This document shows positions 1 to 12,100 of a DNA stretch of 64,000 nt, piece after piece; the first letter of the stretch is position 1, and every line of letters starts with the position of its first letter. The notes below the pieces were generated by a model. It was not told where the DNA came from, searched no databases, and saw only the letters and a list, made by a program, of their open reading frames with translations. A program made the position numbers and the translations under genes. This stretch comes from Viscum album (taxonomy: Eukaryota > Streptophyta > Magnoliopsida > Santalales > Viscaceae): assembly GCA_963277665.1 (NCBI GenBank), contig OY728122.1, positions 1,980,538,883 to 1,980,602,882 of the forward strand. The letters are read 5' to 3'.

Positions 1-840
1 ACCTCCAGGGTGTGGAGAGGTATCCAACATGTTTTCGGTTATCATCTATTCCTTAGCACTGATTTTCATCCTGAAATGGATGGTCAGATAGAGAGAACCA
101 TCTAGACTCTTGAAGAGATGTTACACTATTGTGTTTTTGATTTTGGAGGTTCATGGATGAAGCACATACCCTTGGTGTTGTTCTCTTACAATTATAGTTT
201 TCACACAACCATCGGTATGGAACCGTTTGAATACTTGTATGGATGACCTTTCCGTTCTCCATTGTGCTGGACTGGGGTCGGAGAGTCAGTAATTATTAGA
301 CTGGAACTAGTGCAGAATAAAATAGAGATAGTTCAAGTGATTCTAGAGCGGATGAAGACATCACAAGATCGTCCGAAATCATATGCGGATCAAAGGAGGA
401 GACCATTAGAGTTTAATGTTGGAGATCATGTGTTTCTGAAGGTGACTCCCCATCATGGGCAGCAAGGGTTTGCTCATGGGAGTAAGATTTCTCCTCATTT
501 TTTTGGGCCTTTCGAGGTGTTATCTCCTGTTGGAGTTGTGGCGTATCAAGTAGCACTTCCCCCGTAGATGAGTCGGATACATGATGTTTTCCATGTATCA
601 CAGCTCTGTCGTTATCTTCATGATGACTCTCACGTCATCGATTGGAAAGAGATCAGTGTTGATGATGATGCAACCTTTGAGGAGCGACCTGTGGAGATCC
701 AATATAACATGAAGAAGGTGTTGCGCAGGCATTCTATCCCCTTGGTTCGTGTCTTGTGGAGAAACAGTGGCATTGAAGATATTACCTATGAACGTGAGTT
801 ACAAATACGTTCTTCGTACCTAGAGTTGTCTGATGTTTAA
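1..840 (+). pseudogene. E0 integrase C-terminal region and chromodomain-like tail (broken)
   Basis: Read across frames, the start shows FHPEMDGQIERT (about 66-105), the integrase core segment that normally ends in DGQSER and contains the catalytic Glu. Next comes the conserved stretch with DFGGSWMKHIPLV, then KSYADQRRRPLEF and VGDHVFLKV of the C-terminal DNA-binding domain (about 370-450). MSRIHDVFHVSQL (568-606) precedes a chromodomain-like tail containing IPLVRVLWRN. Stops interrupt it: a TAG just after ERT, a TGA near 244 and a TAG near 565. The reading ends at TAA 838-840. In the intact family integrase inserts cDNA into chromatin; this copy cannot encode it. Confidence 0.88.
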
Positions 841-1002
841 CTCTTTTCATGTATAGATGTAGCTTATGTGGTTATGAGCCTTTCATGTTGATGATATGGC
901 TCCCTTTGTTGCTTTTTTGGCTTGCTCCCTTTTGAGAGGTATCTCAGTGGGTGGTTTTTCAGACCCCATTTCGTTTTCACTTTAGGTGGGTTTTGAATTC
1001 TT

Positions 1003-1013
1003 AGGGATGAGAA
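1003..1013 (+). other. E0 polypurine tract (second-strand primer)
   Basis: AGGGATGAGAA lies immediately before the TG that starts the LTR. It follows GAATTC, where related plant elements have an AAATTC-type run before a G-rich tract. Reverse transcriptase would use it to prime plus-strand DNA. Confidence 0.5.
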
Positions 1014-1195
1014 TGTTTTGGGATGTATCTGATTAAATGTCCCAGACCTCTCCGGTCCATTCCGTTGTGAAAATATGGTGTTTGAAGTGTTCCAGGAGGT
1101 CAAGGTGATTTATCCCCAACACTTTTCCATTTTTCCAGTTCAGTGAACCGTTCCATTGGGGAACAATTCTATCGGTAACCTCTAACTGTAACCTC

Positions 1196-1400
1196 TCTTT
1201 CCTTTGGAAAATTTACAATTATGTGAACAGTTCCATTGGTGAACAGTTCAATTAGTAACCATTAATGGTAACCTCTCATTCCCTTTCCAAATTTCCAATT
1301 ATGTGAATAGTTCCATCGGTGAATAGTTCTATCGGTAACCTCTACTGGTAATCTCTACCAGTAGCCTCTATCGGTAACCTCTACCGGTAACCTATATCGG
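1196..1400 (+). repeat. Degenerate short tandem repeat GGTAACCTCTA in the E0 LTR
   Basis: GGTAACCTCT, TCGGTAACCTC and ACCGGTAACC recur at roughly 15-20 bp spacing, mixed with GAACAGTTCCATTGGTGAAC-like copies. Unit length is irregular, so this is an old diverged array. No coding potential is seen. Confidence 0.6.
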
Positions 1401-1514
1401 TAACCTCTAATGGTAACTACTATTTCCATTGCCAAATTTTGAGTTCTGTGAATAGTGTTCCCAGAATGGTGAGGTCTAACGGTGACCTTTTCATTCCTTT
1501 TCTAAATTTTTAGG

Positions 1515-1815
1515 TTCATGAATAGTGTCTAATGGTGAGGTTCATGAACACTATCTAATGGTGAGGTTCATGAATAGTGTATAACAGTAAGGTTCATGAA
1601 CAATGTCTAATTGTGAGGTTCATGAATAGTGTCTAATGGTTAGGTTCATGAACAATGTATAATGGTGAGGTTCATGAACACTGTCTAAAGGTTAGGTTCA
1701 TGAATAGTTCTAAATGTGAGGTTCATGAATAGTGTATAACATTGAGGTTCTTGATCAGTGTCTAACATTGAGGATCATGAATAGTTTCTAACGATGATGT
1801 TCATAAACAGTGTTT
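1515..1815 (+). repeat. 26-bp minisatellite GTGAGGTTCATGAATAGTGT in the E0 LTR
   Basis: About eleven units of close to 26 bp follow one another, each with AGGTTCATGAA followed by AGTGTCTAA or a variant. Point changes are common, and one or two units are a base shorter. The period is not a multiple of three, unlike the arrays in E2 and E7. Confidence 0.85.
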
Positions 1816-3819
1816 TTCCTTTTCAAATTTTGAGTTCATGAACAATGTTTCCAGATTCCTCTAGTTTGGCCCCTTAAATGGTTTCCTTTGATGTAAAATG
1901 CAATTAAGGCCTCATTTTACGGACAATAAGGCCGATTAAAAGGCCATAACTCCAATATTAATTATTTCTAAGGCTTTGGATGATTTTACTTGTTCAAGCC
2001 ACGTGGTTTAATGCGATCCTCTTTTAGTGGGAAATTAAGCGTATCTTAAATCGTCGCTCCATTAAATCTTCAAAAAGGACAAGATATCTTCCTCCCTGTT
2101 TCTTACTCCTTGTTCTCGGTTGTGAGATGCTCGAACATCTCAAACCATCTCACAGGAGTTGCACAATCAAACATTCCTCCTAGGATTGGTTACGCTCTGT
2201 TTTGATTCAACCGAACTGTGTTAGTTAATCTTCGATATAAGGCATGTTTTATCATCATTCTTTTGGGGTTCAACTTCTCATATTTCTCCTTTCCATATTA
2301 TAGCATGTAATATCCATGCATATAATGGGGTTTTCTTGGGTTTCGTTTTTTGCGGTCGTACCATGGAATCCTCGGGTGGATGTAGTTGATGCAAGAGGAG
2401 AATCGTGACCCGTTGGGTGGATAGAGAATGTCAAAAACTGTATGAGGTAGGGTATTCATTGATTCTCTTCTCTTTTACATGCAACTATTTTGTTAACATG
2501 TTTTATCCCACTAGACCACTATGGAATTGACATAATAAATATTTTTACAGGTTAAATAAATTGATATAGGTCATATGTTATTTCCCCTTGTTTTCTAGAT
2601 AGTGTGATACCCATGCTTGCTTCGTTTAGCTGTTATTTCTTGATGAAAATTGGTAAATAATGTAAACCAGAATTAATTGATAACTGTTGGCTAAGGAAAA
2701 AGAGGCATGTAAATGAATTTGGTTCTTCTTGTTCTAATTTGATGTTAATCAAATTGGTGCAGTGAGCATGTTTAATTATTTGTGATAGCTTACTGATTAG
2801 GTTTCCCGAATTTTGGAACCTATGAATAATAAATATGTTAATTCAAGATGGTTTAAAGAACTGATTATTGATATTTCCTTGAAGGGTTCTGAGTTAACCT
2901 ATTGATTGTTAAAGGGACAAGAGCCCAATTGATGTGATGTTTGTTTTCCTGCTGCTTGTGTTGTAATGTGATCCTAGATGGCTGTTGTGATATGTGGGGG
3001 GAATGGATACTTTAGGTTGTGGAAGAAAATGATGCTGAGGGTGGAGAGAGGCATCATTTTATGCATGTTGGTGTCAGGGAGGACAACAGGGATGGTGGTA
3101 TGGGATGGATGTGTTTGTTGGATGCTTTCTATTCCTTTTTGGTCGATTATATACTCTACTTTTCCACATTTCTCAAGGATACTGGTCTTACTTACCCTTC
3201 TTCTGAAAGAGGTGATGACGCACGGGGTATGCCACATGATTTTCGTGTTTAGCTTCTCAATAGAGGATGGGTCTACAATCTTTCTATAGGTGGAATATAC
3301 TCAACGAGCAGTACATCTACTCACTGTGTTGAGACCCATTGTGTTTAGTAGCCTATAATGTTTTTCTAGAATGTCAAGGAATGTGGGAAAGTAAATCCAT
3401 AAAGAATAATTGAATAAATTGTGTTAACCCATGTGGTTGGATTTATCTGGAACATAATGATGAGGTTGTAAATTTAATGTGAAAGTGGACTTTTGGTGTG
3501 ATACTAATTAAATTTAATGTGGAATTTTTCATGGTTAATTAATGTTTAAATAATTAATTAACATAAAGTGCAATTGGTAAAAAGGGAATGAAATAATGTA
3601 TTAAAGCTCTTTAAATGGTTGTGTTCTTATAGGGTACCTAGTCTTAGAATTGGCAACCCAGAGTCCGAGAGACGTTAGCTACAATTGAGTCTATGACTAG
3701 GTTGTGCCCATACTGTGGTTGTCAGATATAGTATATTATGCACTTTTTGTTTTTCTATATGCTACTCCACCCTATCAGTAAGGGAAAATGACACCACGGG
3801 GATTCTGAGCACTGGGCGC

Positions 3820-3837
3820 GGGGGGGGGGGGGGGGGG
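3820..3837 (+). repeat. Homopolymer run of 18 G
   Basis: Eighteen consecutive G follow GGGCGC inside the E0 LTR. Runs of this length are unstable and error-prone in sequencing, so the exact count should not be trusted. Confidence 0.95.
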
Positions 3838-4517
3838 TTCCTAATATTCTGGTGGGAGGATGAATGACTGACTACCCCCTTTGGCCCTGCTCTCTTCTCT
3901 TGGAAGATACTTGTGCTGGTAGGCACATAGGTTAGTTTTCCCCATATATGTGTGTAGAGGGATGTAATGGCCTATGGTTATTCACACACATATATTTCGG
4001 ATATCGTATCCTATGGATTACTATAGGTGTAACATGTATAGGCTATGATGGCTTAAGGATCCTTACTCGGTGTATGAGCTTTAATGGCTTGAGGTATAAT
4101 ACCCGACGTATGATACACGTTATGCGAGCTGTGGTGGCTTCTAGAAACTACCTGGTTACTTTTCATAGGTGGACATGGTGGTTTTGTTGCATGAGTTGCA
4201 TGTTGTGGTGCTTCACCCTATTGTCTGCGAGCAAGCCTTTTTGAAGAGAGATGCTCAGGACGTGCGACATTGGGTAAAACTGGCAAACCAGTTGGGAAGT
4301 AGTAGTGGGGTACCCTTGATATTATTTATTATATGATATATTCTTGTATGATTTACTTGGTGAGAGTAGCCATGGTGGGGTTACGAACTTAGTGTACATG
4401 TTTAGGTGATGAGTTAGTTTCACTTGTTGTTCACTGTACTTAAGCATACTTTCTTTACTTTTACACGAGAGGCTTTGGGGAGGATCCTACTGAGTACACT
4501 ATTATACTCACCCTATG

Positions 4518-4528
4518 TTTATATAAAC
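4518..4528 (+). promoter_or_regulatory. TATA-like box in the E0 LTR
   Basis: TTTATATAAAC lies about 400 bp before the LTR end, a plausible place for the U3/R boundary promoter of a long plant LTR. No transcript evidence is available, and AT-rich matches arise easily by chance. Confidence 0.35.
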
Positions 4529-4927
4529 TATATTCAGGTCACATGGAGAAGGATGGATATCATGCTAGTGTTTATTATCTTGGGGTTGTAGGAGATTTTT
4601 GGGCTTATGGTTGCTGCTATTTTACATTCTTTTGGGTACTTGCAGTTTTTTTCCCTTTCAGTTGTAGCAGTTTTCCATGAAATTTCATATGTGTACTTGG
4701 GATTTCTTTTATCTTACTGGTTGAGTTGGAGTTGGGTGGTGTCTATCTTATCTCTCTCTTCCTCATGTGTTCTCTTTGAGGGTAATGCCTCCCATTTGTG
4801 TGTTTTCAATACCCTCGGTGCTAGTCGCCAACCCGAGGCCTACAGGAGGTCGGACTCGGGGGTCATTATCTCTTTTCTCACATTCCAACCTAGGAGGGGT
4901 AATCTTTGTGGGGATGGGGTCATGACA

Positions 4928-6755
4928 TAAATAATATGTTCTTTATGATATAATTATCATCATGTAAAGATTAATTCTAGTTATATCCATTCAATATTGA
5001 TTATGGACAAATGGAATGTTACTCATGAGTACGCACGACCTACCGTCTCAATGATTGTTACAATAATTCATTTTTCAAAACCATATTTAATGATTAATTT
5101 TAAAATTAAAATTAATGTATAAATATTATAATTGTATCATTATTATTATTCTTAAAAATTTAATATATTTACCCCTATTACCATATTTGATCAAACAACC
5201 TCGTTTTTAACACTTGTACCGAATTTGGTCAAAATACCCTACTTAAACTTAATTATCTAAGTAGTTTCATTCAACATGGTAATAAATTAAGGAGAAGTCA
5301 TAACAAACATGAAAATGGTTCTGAAAAATTTAACTATTAAACATAATTATATTATTCATCAATATAAATACACACGATTCATGTCGGTCTCAATGTAAGG
5401 GGATTTCGATGAACTTTTTAATTCTGTAAGATACAAGTTTTATGCAAATCCCATTTCTTTTTAATTGTGTATATACTGACCATGGATTTATTATATAATT
5501 ATAATAATTAAATTTATGGGTACTTAAATATATATTCTATGATGTGTATTTCATGGGTTTTATGGTTTAAAAGCTACTAAATTGTTAAGAAAGGTTTCTC
5601 TCATTATTCCTTCTTTGAGACACATGTTTCATTATGAAACTACATTCTATATTGAGGGGTATATAATTATATTTGATATGTTTTATCTTGAATATACTTC
5701 ATTTTTTAATTTTTTAATCTTCATTTAATTTCATGGCATGTATGATCCCATGTTACCATGTGGTAGTGTTTATTGAAACAATCGCATAATTATCAAGATT
5801 ATTTATGAAATGCTTAATTTATTGATATATTATGTTCTATCTTGGAAGTAAAATGTATAATTTTATTCTACTCTAGTTAGTCATGAAATCATCATATTTT
5901 ATTACCATTTTAGACTCTTTGGAATTTATAATATTTATGAGACCTATGTTTAGGAAAATATGACGTTATTTATCTCTTTGGTAAGAAATATGTTTTATTA
6001 TAAAGAACATTATTTTAAAAAATGTTTTCAAATAATCCATGGACATCATATTTAAAAAAAAATGAATATAAAATTTTTTACGGATTAAAAATAATTATTT
6101 ATATGTTTTGAAATATATATTCGAATAATTTTTTTTAAAATCTATTAAAAATCATTTATCAATGAAAAAAGAATATTTTCCTCTAGAAATGTTATTAAAA
6201 GATCATAGAAAATTTTTAAGCATATAATATGACATATTTTTCTATTACCTATGATTATTTGGGAAATTATAGAATATTTTCATTCATATTCTTTCTCTAA
6301 ATGGATTTTGTTTTTATGGCATTATGCTTATGAAACTAGTTTCTATTTCCTAGTTTATATGCTTTTGAAAACCAATTCATTTCATGGGTAATGTTTATGA
6401 AATCATGATTATGAAAGAAAACCTTTTCCATTGGTTATTATATGAATAAATTTTTATAATACCCATTTCATTTCTGGGATTATGATAAGATTCTTTATGA
6501 TCTTGTGGAACATATATAACTGGTTTAATTAGGATATCAGTGGGTCCTAAATCTCCCTTAAATGCATAGTGTAATTATTTTTATCTCATGAGATAGAAAT
6601 GGATGGAACGATGAGTGAAATTGATTTCGTATTATAGGGATGGAATGAGGTGTGAAATCAGTAGAGTAATAAAGGTATAGAACAAGGAGTGATCCCAGTT
6701 CATTAATGCACCTTGTCAACTAAGATGGCCTCAGTAGAAATTCATTGACTACTAT
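4928..6755 (+). repeat. AT-rich LTR fragment, probably part of the E6 5' LTR
   Basis: TTACTCATGAGTACG (about 5019) is followed by CGACCTAC and then AT-rich text. The same order occurs at 38888 (TTACTCATGAGTACG, ATGACCTAC). Further collinear landmarks include TCAATGAAAAAA near 6160 and 40298. I infer one piece of an old plus-strand LTR whose other copy is the 3' LTR at 37259-41390. The piece is cut on the left by E0 and on the right by E1 (target ACTAT, 6751-6755). No gene is seen in this stretch. Confidence 0.55.
6751..6755. other. Target-site duplication ACTAT, left of E1
   Basis: ACTAT is directly followed by the LTR start TGTAAG. The identical ACTAT directly follows the LTR end TTACA at 20620-20624. 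A 5-bp duplication is normal for Ty3/gypsy integration. Confidence 0.95.
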
Positions 6756-7657
6756 TGTAAGAACTCGGTTCTTATTCGTGAGGTACGAGATTCTTCTTTC
6801 CTTTTTTCTATATGTGTTTTTGAGAAAATAAGTAAAATGGGGAAAAATCCCAAAATTTTTCGGTACACGCCGCATACGTTTCCACACACCTTGTACTTTT
6901 CCACAAACCATGTACTTTGGATGTGTAGGATGAATATAAAGGGTATGTAGACCTATTGGTGAAGAATGGTGTAAAAACTGACTACACGTTGTGTACTTAT
7001 TATATACACACTGTTTAATCAGTCTGAAGGTGAAGAATAAGGTGGTGGGAGTAGCTGCCAGTAGAGAGATAGTACACATCGTGTACTTAGATATACACGC
7101 TGTGTAATCAAGTTGATAGATTAATAGTGTGGTGGTGAAAACTAGCCACCAGAGGAACAATTAAAAAATGGAAATTACATGCCATGTACTTGAGATTACA
7201 CATCGTGTAGATGTTTATTTTGTTATAAACTGTAAGTATCCTCCTATTTCAACAGAGGAAGCTTAGAATGCCAGTAAGCTGTGGTAGAGACGACCAAAAC
7301 TTGGAAGAGTTCCCGACCGAAAACCGGGACTGTGATTCCTTCGTCGACGATCAAGTCTGGACCGCGTGGGTAATCCCTTCCCTCTTCTTGCGTGTTTCAT
7401 TCCAATTATTTGCTGAGGGTTATTTATTTGAGTTTGAATGGGTGAATGTTTATCCCATATCTACGTCGTTCATGGACGATTCGGGGAGGTGTTGTTCACG
7501 TATATCGATCAGTGGAGATTAAGGTAGGTGGTCTGGTGTTTAATTCCAATTGTTGAGTGTTTTTGTGTACCGTTATTCTACGTGACAATGTTTGGGGTGT
7601 CTTATGACTGTGGCCTTAGATTATAATATGTCTAGAATCGCTTATATATTCTACTGA

Positions 7658-7667
7658 TATATATAAA
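7658..7667 (+). promoter_or_regulatory. TATA-like box in the E1 5' LTR
   Basis: TATATATAAA is followed by CTGCTATTTGGGATCG. The 3' LTR has the related AATATAAACTACTGTTTGGG near 19470, so the site is shared by both LTRs. It is a candidate U3 promoter only. Confidence 0.35.
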
Positions 7668-7844
7668 CTGCTATTTGGGATCGTTGCTTTGATCCAGGGC
7701 CACCTCGTGGATGCGTTTCCCTTATTTTGTCGTTTGGCTAGGATACCCATGGGTATGCTGTGATTATAACATGATTTGAGTTTTCTTAAGAGAAAATGTA
7801 TATAGATTTCTTTGATATGTATTGGGATCGGCCCAGTTACTTTC

Positions 7845-8045
7845 TAAGCCTGAGGGCAGTGTTTTTGCTTAGCCTGAGGGCAGTGTTTCGTTTAGCCTGA
7901 GGGAAACTTTTCTAATGCTTGTGGGTAGTAACCTCTGTGCCTATTGGAGAAACCTCGTACACCTGAGGGCAATATTCGTTATTACTGAGGGAAATCACCT
8001 TAGGGATTCTATTTTGATTACCTGAGGGTAAGGATTTACATGTCT
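7845..8045 (+). repeat. CTGAGGG minisatellite in the E1 5' LTR
   Basis: CCTGAGGGCAGTGTTT, CCTGAGGGAAAC, CCTGAGGGCAATATT and CCTGAGGGTAAGG recur at about 25-30 bp, with a degenerate middle. The same array sits at the matching place in the 3' LTR (19670-19865), so it predates this insertion. Confidence 0.85.
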
Positions 8046-8808
8046 GCGGACAACGTTTACTTTGTATATTCACTATGGTGAATTATTATGTTGTACCTGC
8101 CAAGATAAAGCACAATCTTGGAATCGGTAAATAATTAATAAAATGGAAATGTAACTGGTATAGATAGTTACTTTTGAGTACTGCCTAGTTTACTGTATAT
8201 AATTATTTCACACTGGTCTTGCACATTTTCAACGATAGTTGGCCACGGGCCTTTGGAGGTTTCCTTCTGGGAATTATTTCTCACACCCTGTTTGGGCCAT
8301 GTCTTGCACCCAAACATATTATATTGCTTCAGGTTTTGGTAAGGACAAGAGTCCCTATACAGGGACTTTATTGTTGCAATGGAATGGAAGAGCATGGGAC
8401 CGAGCTTAGGCTTGCGTTGCTACTGAGTTCCGGCTGCACTGTTTGAGTTTTCTATGATGTACTTGTCCCTTGTAATGTATTATTCTAGATTGCAGTGTAT
8501 CCTGTTTTGGATGCTTTCCTAGTCTTAGGGTCATATTGCATAATTATATATATATGATTGTTTTCATCTTTTGATTTAGTACTGTTGTCCTTTCATCTTT
8601 GAATTGTTAATGCTTCTGCTTTCATATGTTTATATTTTTCCCCTGCGTTACACTTTGAAAAATGAGGGAATTGTTTCCCCACTATCAGGCCTAGGCCCTC
8701 GCTGTTAGTCAGCAGCCTCTGGCGTTTGGGTAAATGTGCTTGAGGTTATGTGACCAACGAGGTTCGGGACACCTGTGGAGTGGCACTCGGATCTGGGACG
8801 TTACAAAG

Positions 8809-8821
8809 TGGTATCTGATCA
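8809..8821 (+). other. E1 primer binding site (tRNA-iMet type)
   Basis: TGGTATCTGATCA starts three bases after the 5' LTR. It resembles TGGTATCAGAGC, the complement of the initiator-Met tRNA 3' end used by most plant Ty3/gypsy elements, with two mismatches in the first twelve bases. Confidence 0.8.
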
Positions 8822-9147
8822 TTTCTTTTCTTCTTGACTTACTATTTTGAGCCTATAGCCACAGATAGGATGGAATAGGTACTTGGTAATAAACTGTACC
8901 TGGGAGTATCTAACTCATGTATAGGAATAATCCAATTTACCTCGTATTGCAAATTTTTATCTCGTTTTGCAATTTTACAGTTGATTTTATTTCACCATTG
9001 GGTGATGCACTTGTGGTGTGTAGTTTATATTTTTTATACTTGGGTTCTATTTAGTTTCAAGCTGATGAGATGAGGGTATGCCATCTCATGCATCATTTAG
9101 GCAAATGTTAGAATCACATTTCATGCATAGTTTACATGCCATGTAGG
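8822..9147 (+). other. First part of the E1 leader, no gene
   Basis: This is untranslated sequence between the PBS and the nested solo LTR. It has no open frame of note. It ends in the target duplication GTAGG (9143-9147). Confidence 0.7.
9143..9147. other. Target-site duplication GTAGG, left of the solo LTR
   Basis: GTAGG precedes TATAACAACCC. An identical GTAGG follows GGGTGTTACA at 12774-12778. Removing the block restores a continuous E1 leader. Confidence 0.9.
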
Positions 9148-12100
9148 TATAACAACCCATACTTTACATACATTGTTAATACTTAAAAATTGAAGCATAC
9201 TTATTAAAACATATAACAAAACCACGAAAGGACCGTATAGGTATAGTGTCTTTAGAAACTGGGAAACATAAACAACTGGTTCATAAAGCGTCTACACTGT
9301 CTCCCATTTATTTCATCATATCTATAGTCACTTTTGGAATATCTTAATTAATAACCTTCTTCCTGACATAGGGAATGAAAACGTACAAAAGGGTGAGCTC
9401 AAATGCTCAGTAAGGGTAAACAAAAGTAATATCAATCACATCATATACATAAGCACATAACTTTTGGAAATCTTAACCTGCAAAAGAGATCATAATTTCA
9501 TAACATGGGATAAATCATGGAAGTGAAATGTAATCACAATAATCATAACATAAAACATGAAACTTTGTGGCATACACACATAATCATAGAGAATCATATC
9601 TTATTAGTCAAGACTCATTGCCAAGACTATCTTAGTGGACAAAGTCCATTTCTAAACCGAGTCACCCTCATTTCAGTCCTGTTTCACTGAACTGGTATAA
9701 CCTACCATTCCAGCCATGTCTATATAATGAGATATAAAATTTTTAACCAATGCATTGGAGGGATATATAGGTCCCACCGATCTCATAATGATACCATTCT
9801 TATGTGTGCCACAAAATCACAAACCATACATCATAGCATAACCCATGTAATAAAAATGGGATTCTTAAACAACATGACATCATAAAACAATTCATATAAG
9901 ATAAAGGAATTCATAAAAATATTTCCATCACAACATAATCAAATCCATGTAATAATAGGGATAGAAACACAACCCTTTATTATCTTAGATGGAAAATAAT
10001 TTTGATAAAACACTTGAACTCCATTCTTGAGGAAAATATCAGGTCTACTTCAAAAACATTTTCCTTTCTTAACATGTCTTACAATTTTAAACTAAAGAAG
10101 TTGATTAAAAATAAACTTGAAAACTTTTAAAGGAAGCTTCTTGGAAATAATGATTTAAAAATCCATTCATGCTGTATAAGTTAAAAAAACATTCTTTTAG
10201 TACTTTTGTAGGAAAAGTCAAAAAGTACCTCGTACAAAAAAATGACAAAAGATTCCATTCATATCTTTTACTAAAAACTCACCAAAGGGTAAAATTGGAT
10301 TTAAACAATTGTAGGTGAATGGAAATAAAATTACCTATTGAGGAAACATTGATGTGGATGATAAAATACACCCCAGTATGTGCCAGAGTATAAACAATCT
10401 CGGATAAAAATGAGATTGTGATATTTCCCTTACCTTACGTCTGTTTTGCTTCGTAAGTGTCCAAACCTTCTGTATAATGATCTAAATAATGTTATTGACT
10501 TATTCCAGAATCATACTTATTTTTATGATATCATATATGGTCATTTTCTTAGCTTCTTAGTAGTAATATTTCATTGCTACTTGTTATTCAGGTGTTTATA
10601 ACTTTTTGTTCTTATGCGTGTTTTGTCGAATAAATTCTTATTATTATATTTAGGTTATAGATACCTCATTTCCAGAATGGTATTAGTGTAATATATATCA
10701 TATTAATTCATTCAATTCATTTATTTAATCATTATGAAATGAAGATCATGTAGAACGAGTCGCATCACATCGTGGAGACGGTATTCCGTACGTACGCACG
10801 AGTGATGATATCGTTCCTATGATCGGGGAATTGTATTGGAGTGTATGTATAAGAATTCAGAATCAGTATCACTTTATTATAGTCAGATATAGTCATTATT
10901 TACACCATTATACCCATCCAAGTAAGGTGGTGGTGGAAAATAGATTACACCACGACGTGGAGACGATATTCCGTACGTACGCACGCGCGGTGATTTCTTT
11001 TTCCGTAGGATGGATAGATGGTGAAATAGGGTTGTTTTATACTTATAATTACATATAATTATATGATTGATACTTATGTTATTACTTAATAATGAAACAA
11101 CTAAAGAAGAATAAGTGAAAGAAGAAATAAAGATGAAAGAATCGGTAACGGACATTACCTCTTCTTTGAAGTGCTTCTTTGAGACCTTCTTTTAGGGCAC
11201 TACAATTGGTCTTTGAAGAAGCCCAGGACCTCTTGTATGTCTCTAGGGAAGTGGAGAGAAGAAATTTTCAGGGTTTGTCCGAACTTGAAGGCTCAAAGTG
11301 GTGTGAGGAAGAGGGGGAGGAGGTGCCCTTTTATAAGGGAGGAGAGGGGCACCTTTGGGAAAACTAAAAATATTATTTTATTATAAAGTCAAGTTCGGTT
11401 TCAAATTGCTCCAAATTGATATATTTCGAAGCTAAGGTGGGGATGGGTCGAAATACTCTCATCCAATAGAATTTAGACATGTTTAGGTTCCTATTTTAAC
11501 CTTATCATTTAGATTTAACATTAAGTTAAATAAGTTTACTTTTACCGTGTCTTCTTGTGTTCTTATACTATAAGGTTAATAAACTTACTATAAGCATCCA
11601 AACGAACCCCAAGTTGTTTATTATTAATATATATATAACCTTATCTAAGTCATTTTTCTGAACCATAGATTTTCAGGAATAAAATAACAATTACTAATAT
11701 AATATTTGTTTTAAAAACTATTTTATGTCAATTTTGACACTATTTAGTAATTGATTTTTGTGAAAATTATAACAGAATTATTAGTTTGAACCATGTTAAT
11801 TAAATCAATACTAACATGTCATATTAACCTAGAAAATTAGTCAAATTCAAAAAAAGTCTCAAATTACATTTATTTTTGTGTTTATAACATTAATTATGTC
11901 AATATTTCATTAATAAGATAATTACTGCATCATCTTTGTGTCATAATTAAATTAAATTATTTAATGTCTAAAAATTACAAATAAAATACCATTATTTAGG
12001 AAATCTTTTTAGATTTCTAATGAATATTTATAGTCGAATGTATCTTTTGTATAACCCCATATTAAAAAATATTTACTTATTAAACTTTGATTTTAACTAT

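Larger units (their letters stand above)
1..4927 (+). mobile_element. E0: 3' part of a Ty3/gypsy chromovirus-type LTR retrotransposon
   Basis: The window opens inside the integrase gene of a plus-strand Ty3/gypsy element. After the integrase and its chromodomain-like tail come a purine-rich tract (1003-1013) and a long 3' LTR (1014-4927). The 5' LTR, gag and most of pol lie outside the window, so the target-site duplication cannot be checked; the first five bases after the element are TAAAT. The element appears to be inserted into the older E6 LTR, because the sequence from 4928 onward aligns by eye to the middle, not the start, of the LTR at 37259-41390. The element class is secure; the LTR start is less certain. 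Confidence 0.8.
1014..4927 (+). repeat. E0 3' LTR, about 3.9 kb
   Basis: The proposed start is TGTTTTGGGATG, directly after the purine tract TTAGGGATGAGAA, in the place where chromoviruses of this kind have a PPT and then TG. The proposed end is GGGGTCATGACA, closing with CA. The sequence then changes to an AT-rich repeat shared with 38860 onward. The LTR holds two tandem arrays (1196-1400 and 1515-1815), an 18-base G run and a TATA-like box about 400 bp before its end. Short open frames at 2978-3289, 3948-4244 and 4607-4930 match nothing I recognise and are probably chance. The left edge is inferred without a second LTR to compare. Confidence 0.62.
6756..8805 (+). repeat. E1 5' LTR, 2,050 bp
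   Basis: It runs from TGTAAGAACTCGG to GGGACGTTACA. It matches 18611-20619 along its length, including GGGGAAAAATCCCAAAAT, the CCTGAGGGCAGTG array and CTATCAGGCCTAGGCCCTCG. It contains near-palindromic TACAC-CGTGTA motifs (6866-7215), a TATA-like box TATATATAAA (7658-7667) and a CTGAGGG minisatellite (7845-8045). The open frames at 7268-7522 and 8219-8446 lie in LTR sequence and are not conserved between the two LTRs, so I do not call them genes. Confidence 0.96.

Noticed and set aside
2978..3289. 103-codon frame in the E0 LTR, with an opposite-strand partner
   Set aside because: Both strands are open over the same stretch, there is no domain and the context is an LTR. Probably chance.
6720..7160. 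146-codon minus frame at the E1 left edge
   Set aside because: It crosses the insertion boundary at 6756 and is antisense to the LTR. The equivalent 3' LTR stretch has different short frames.
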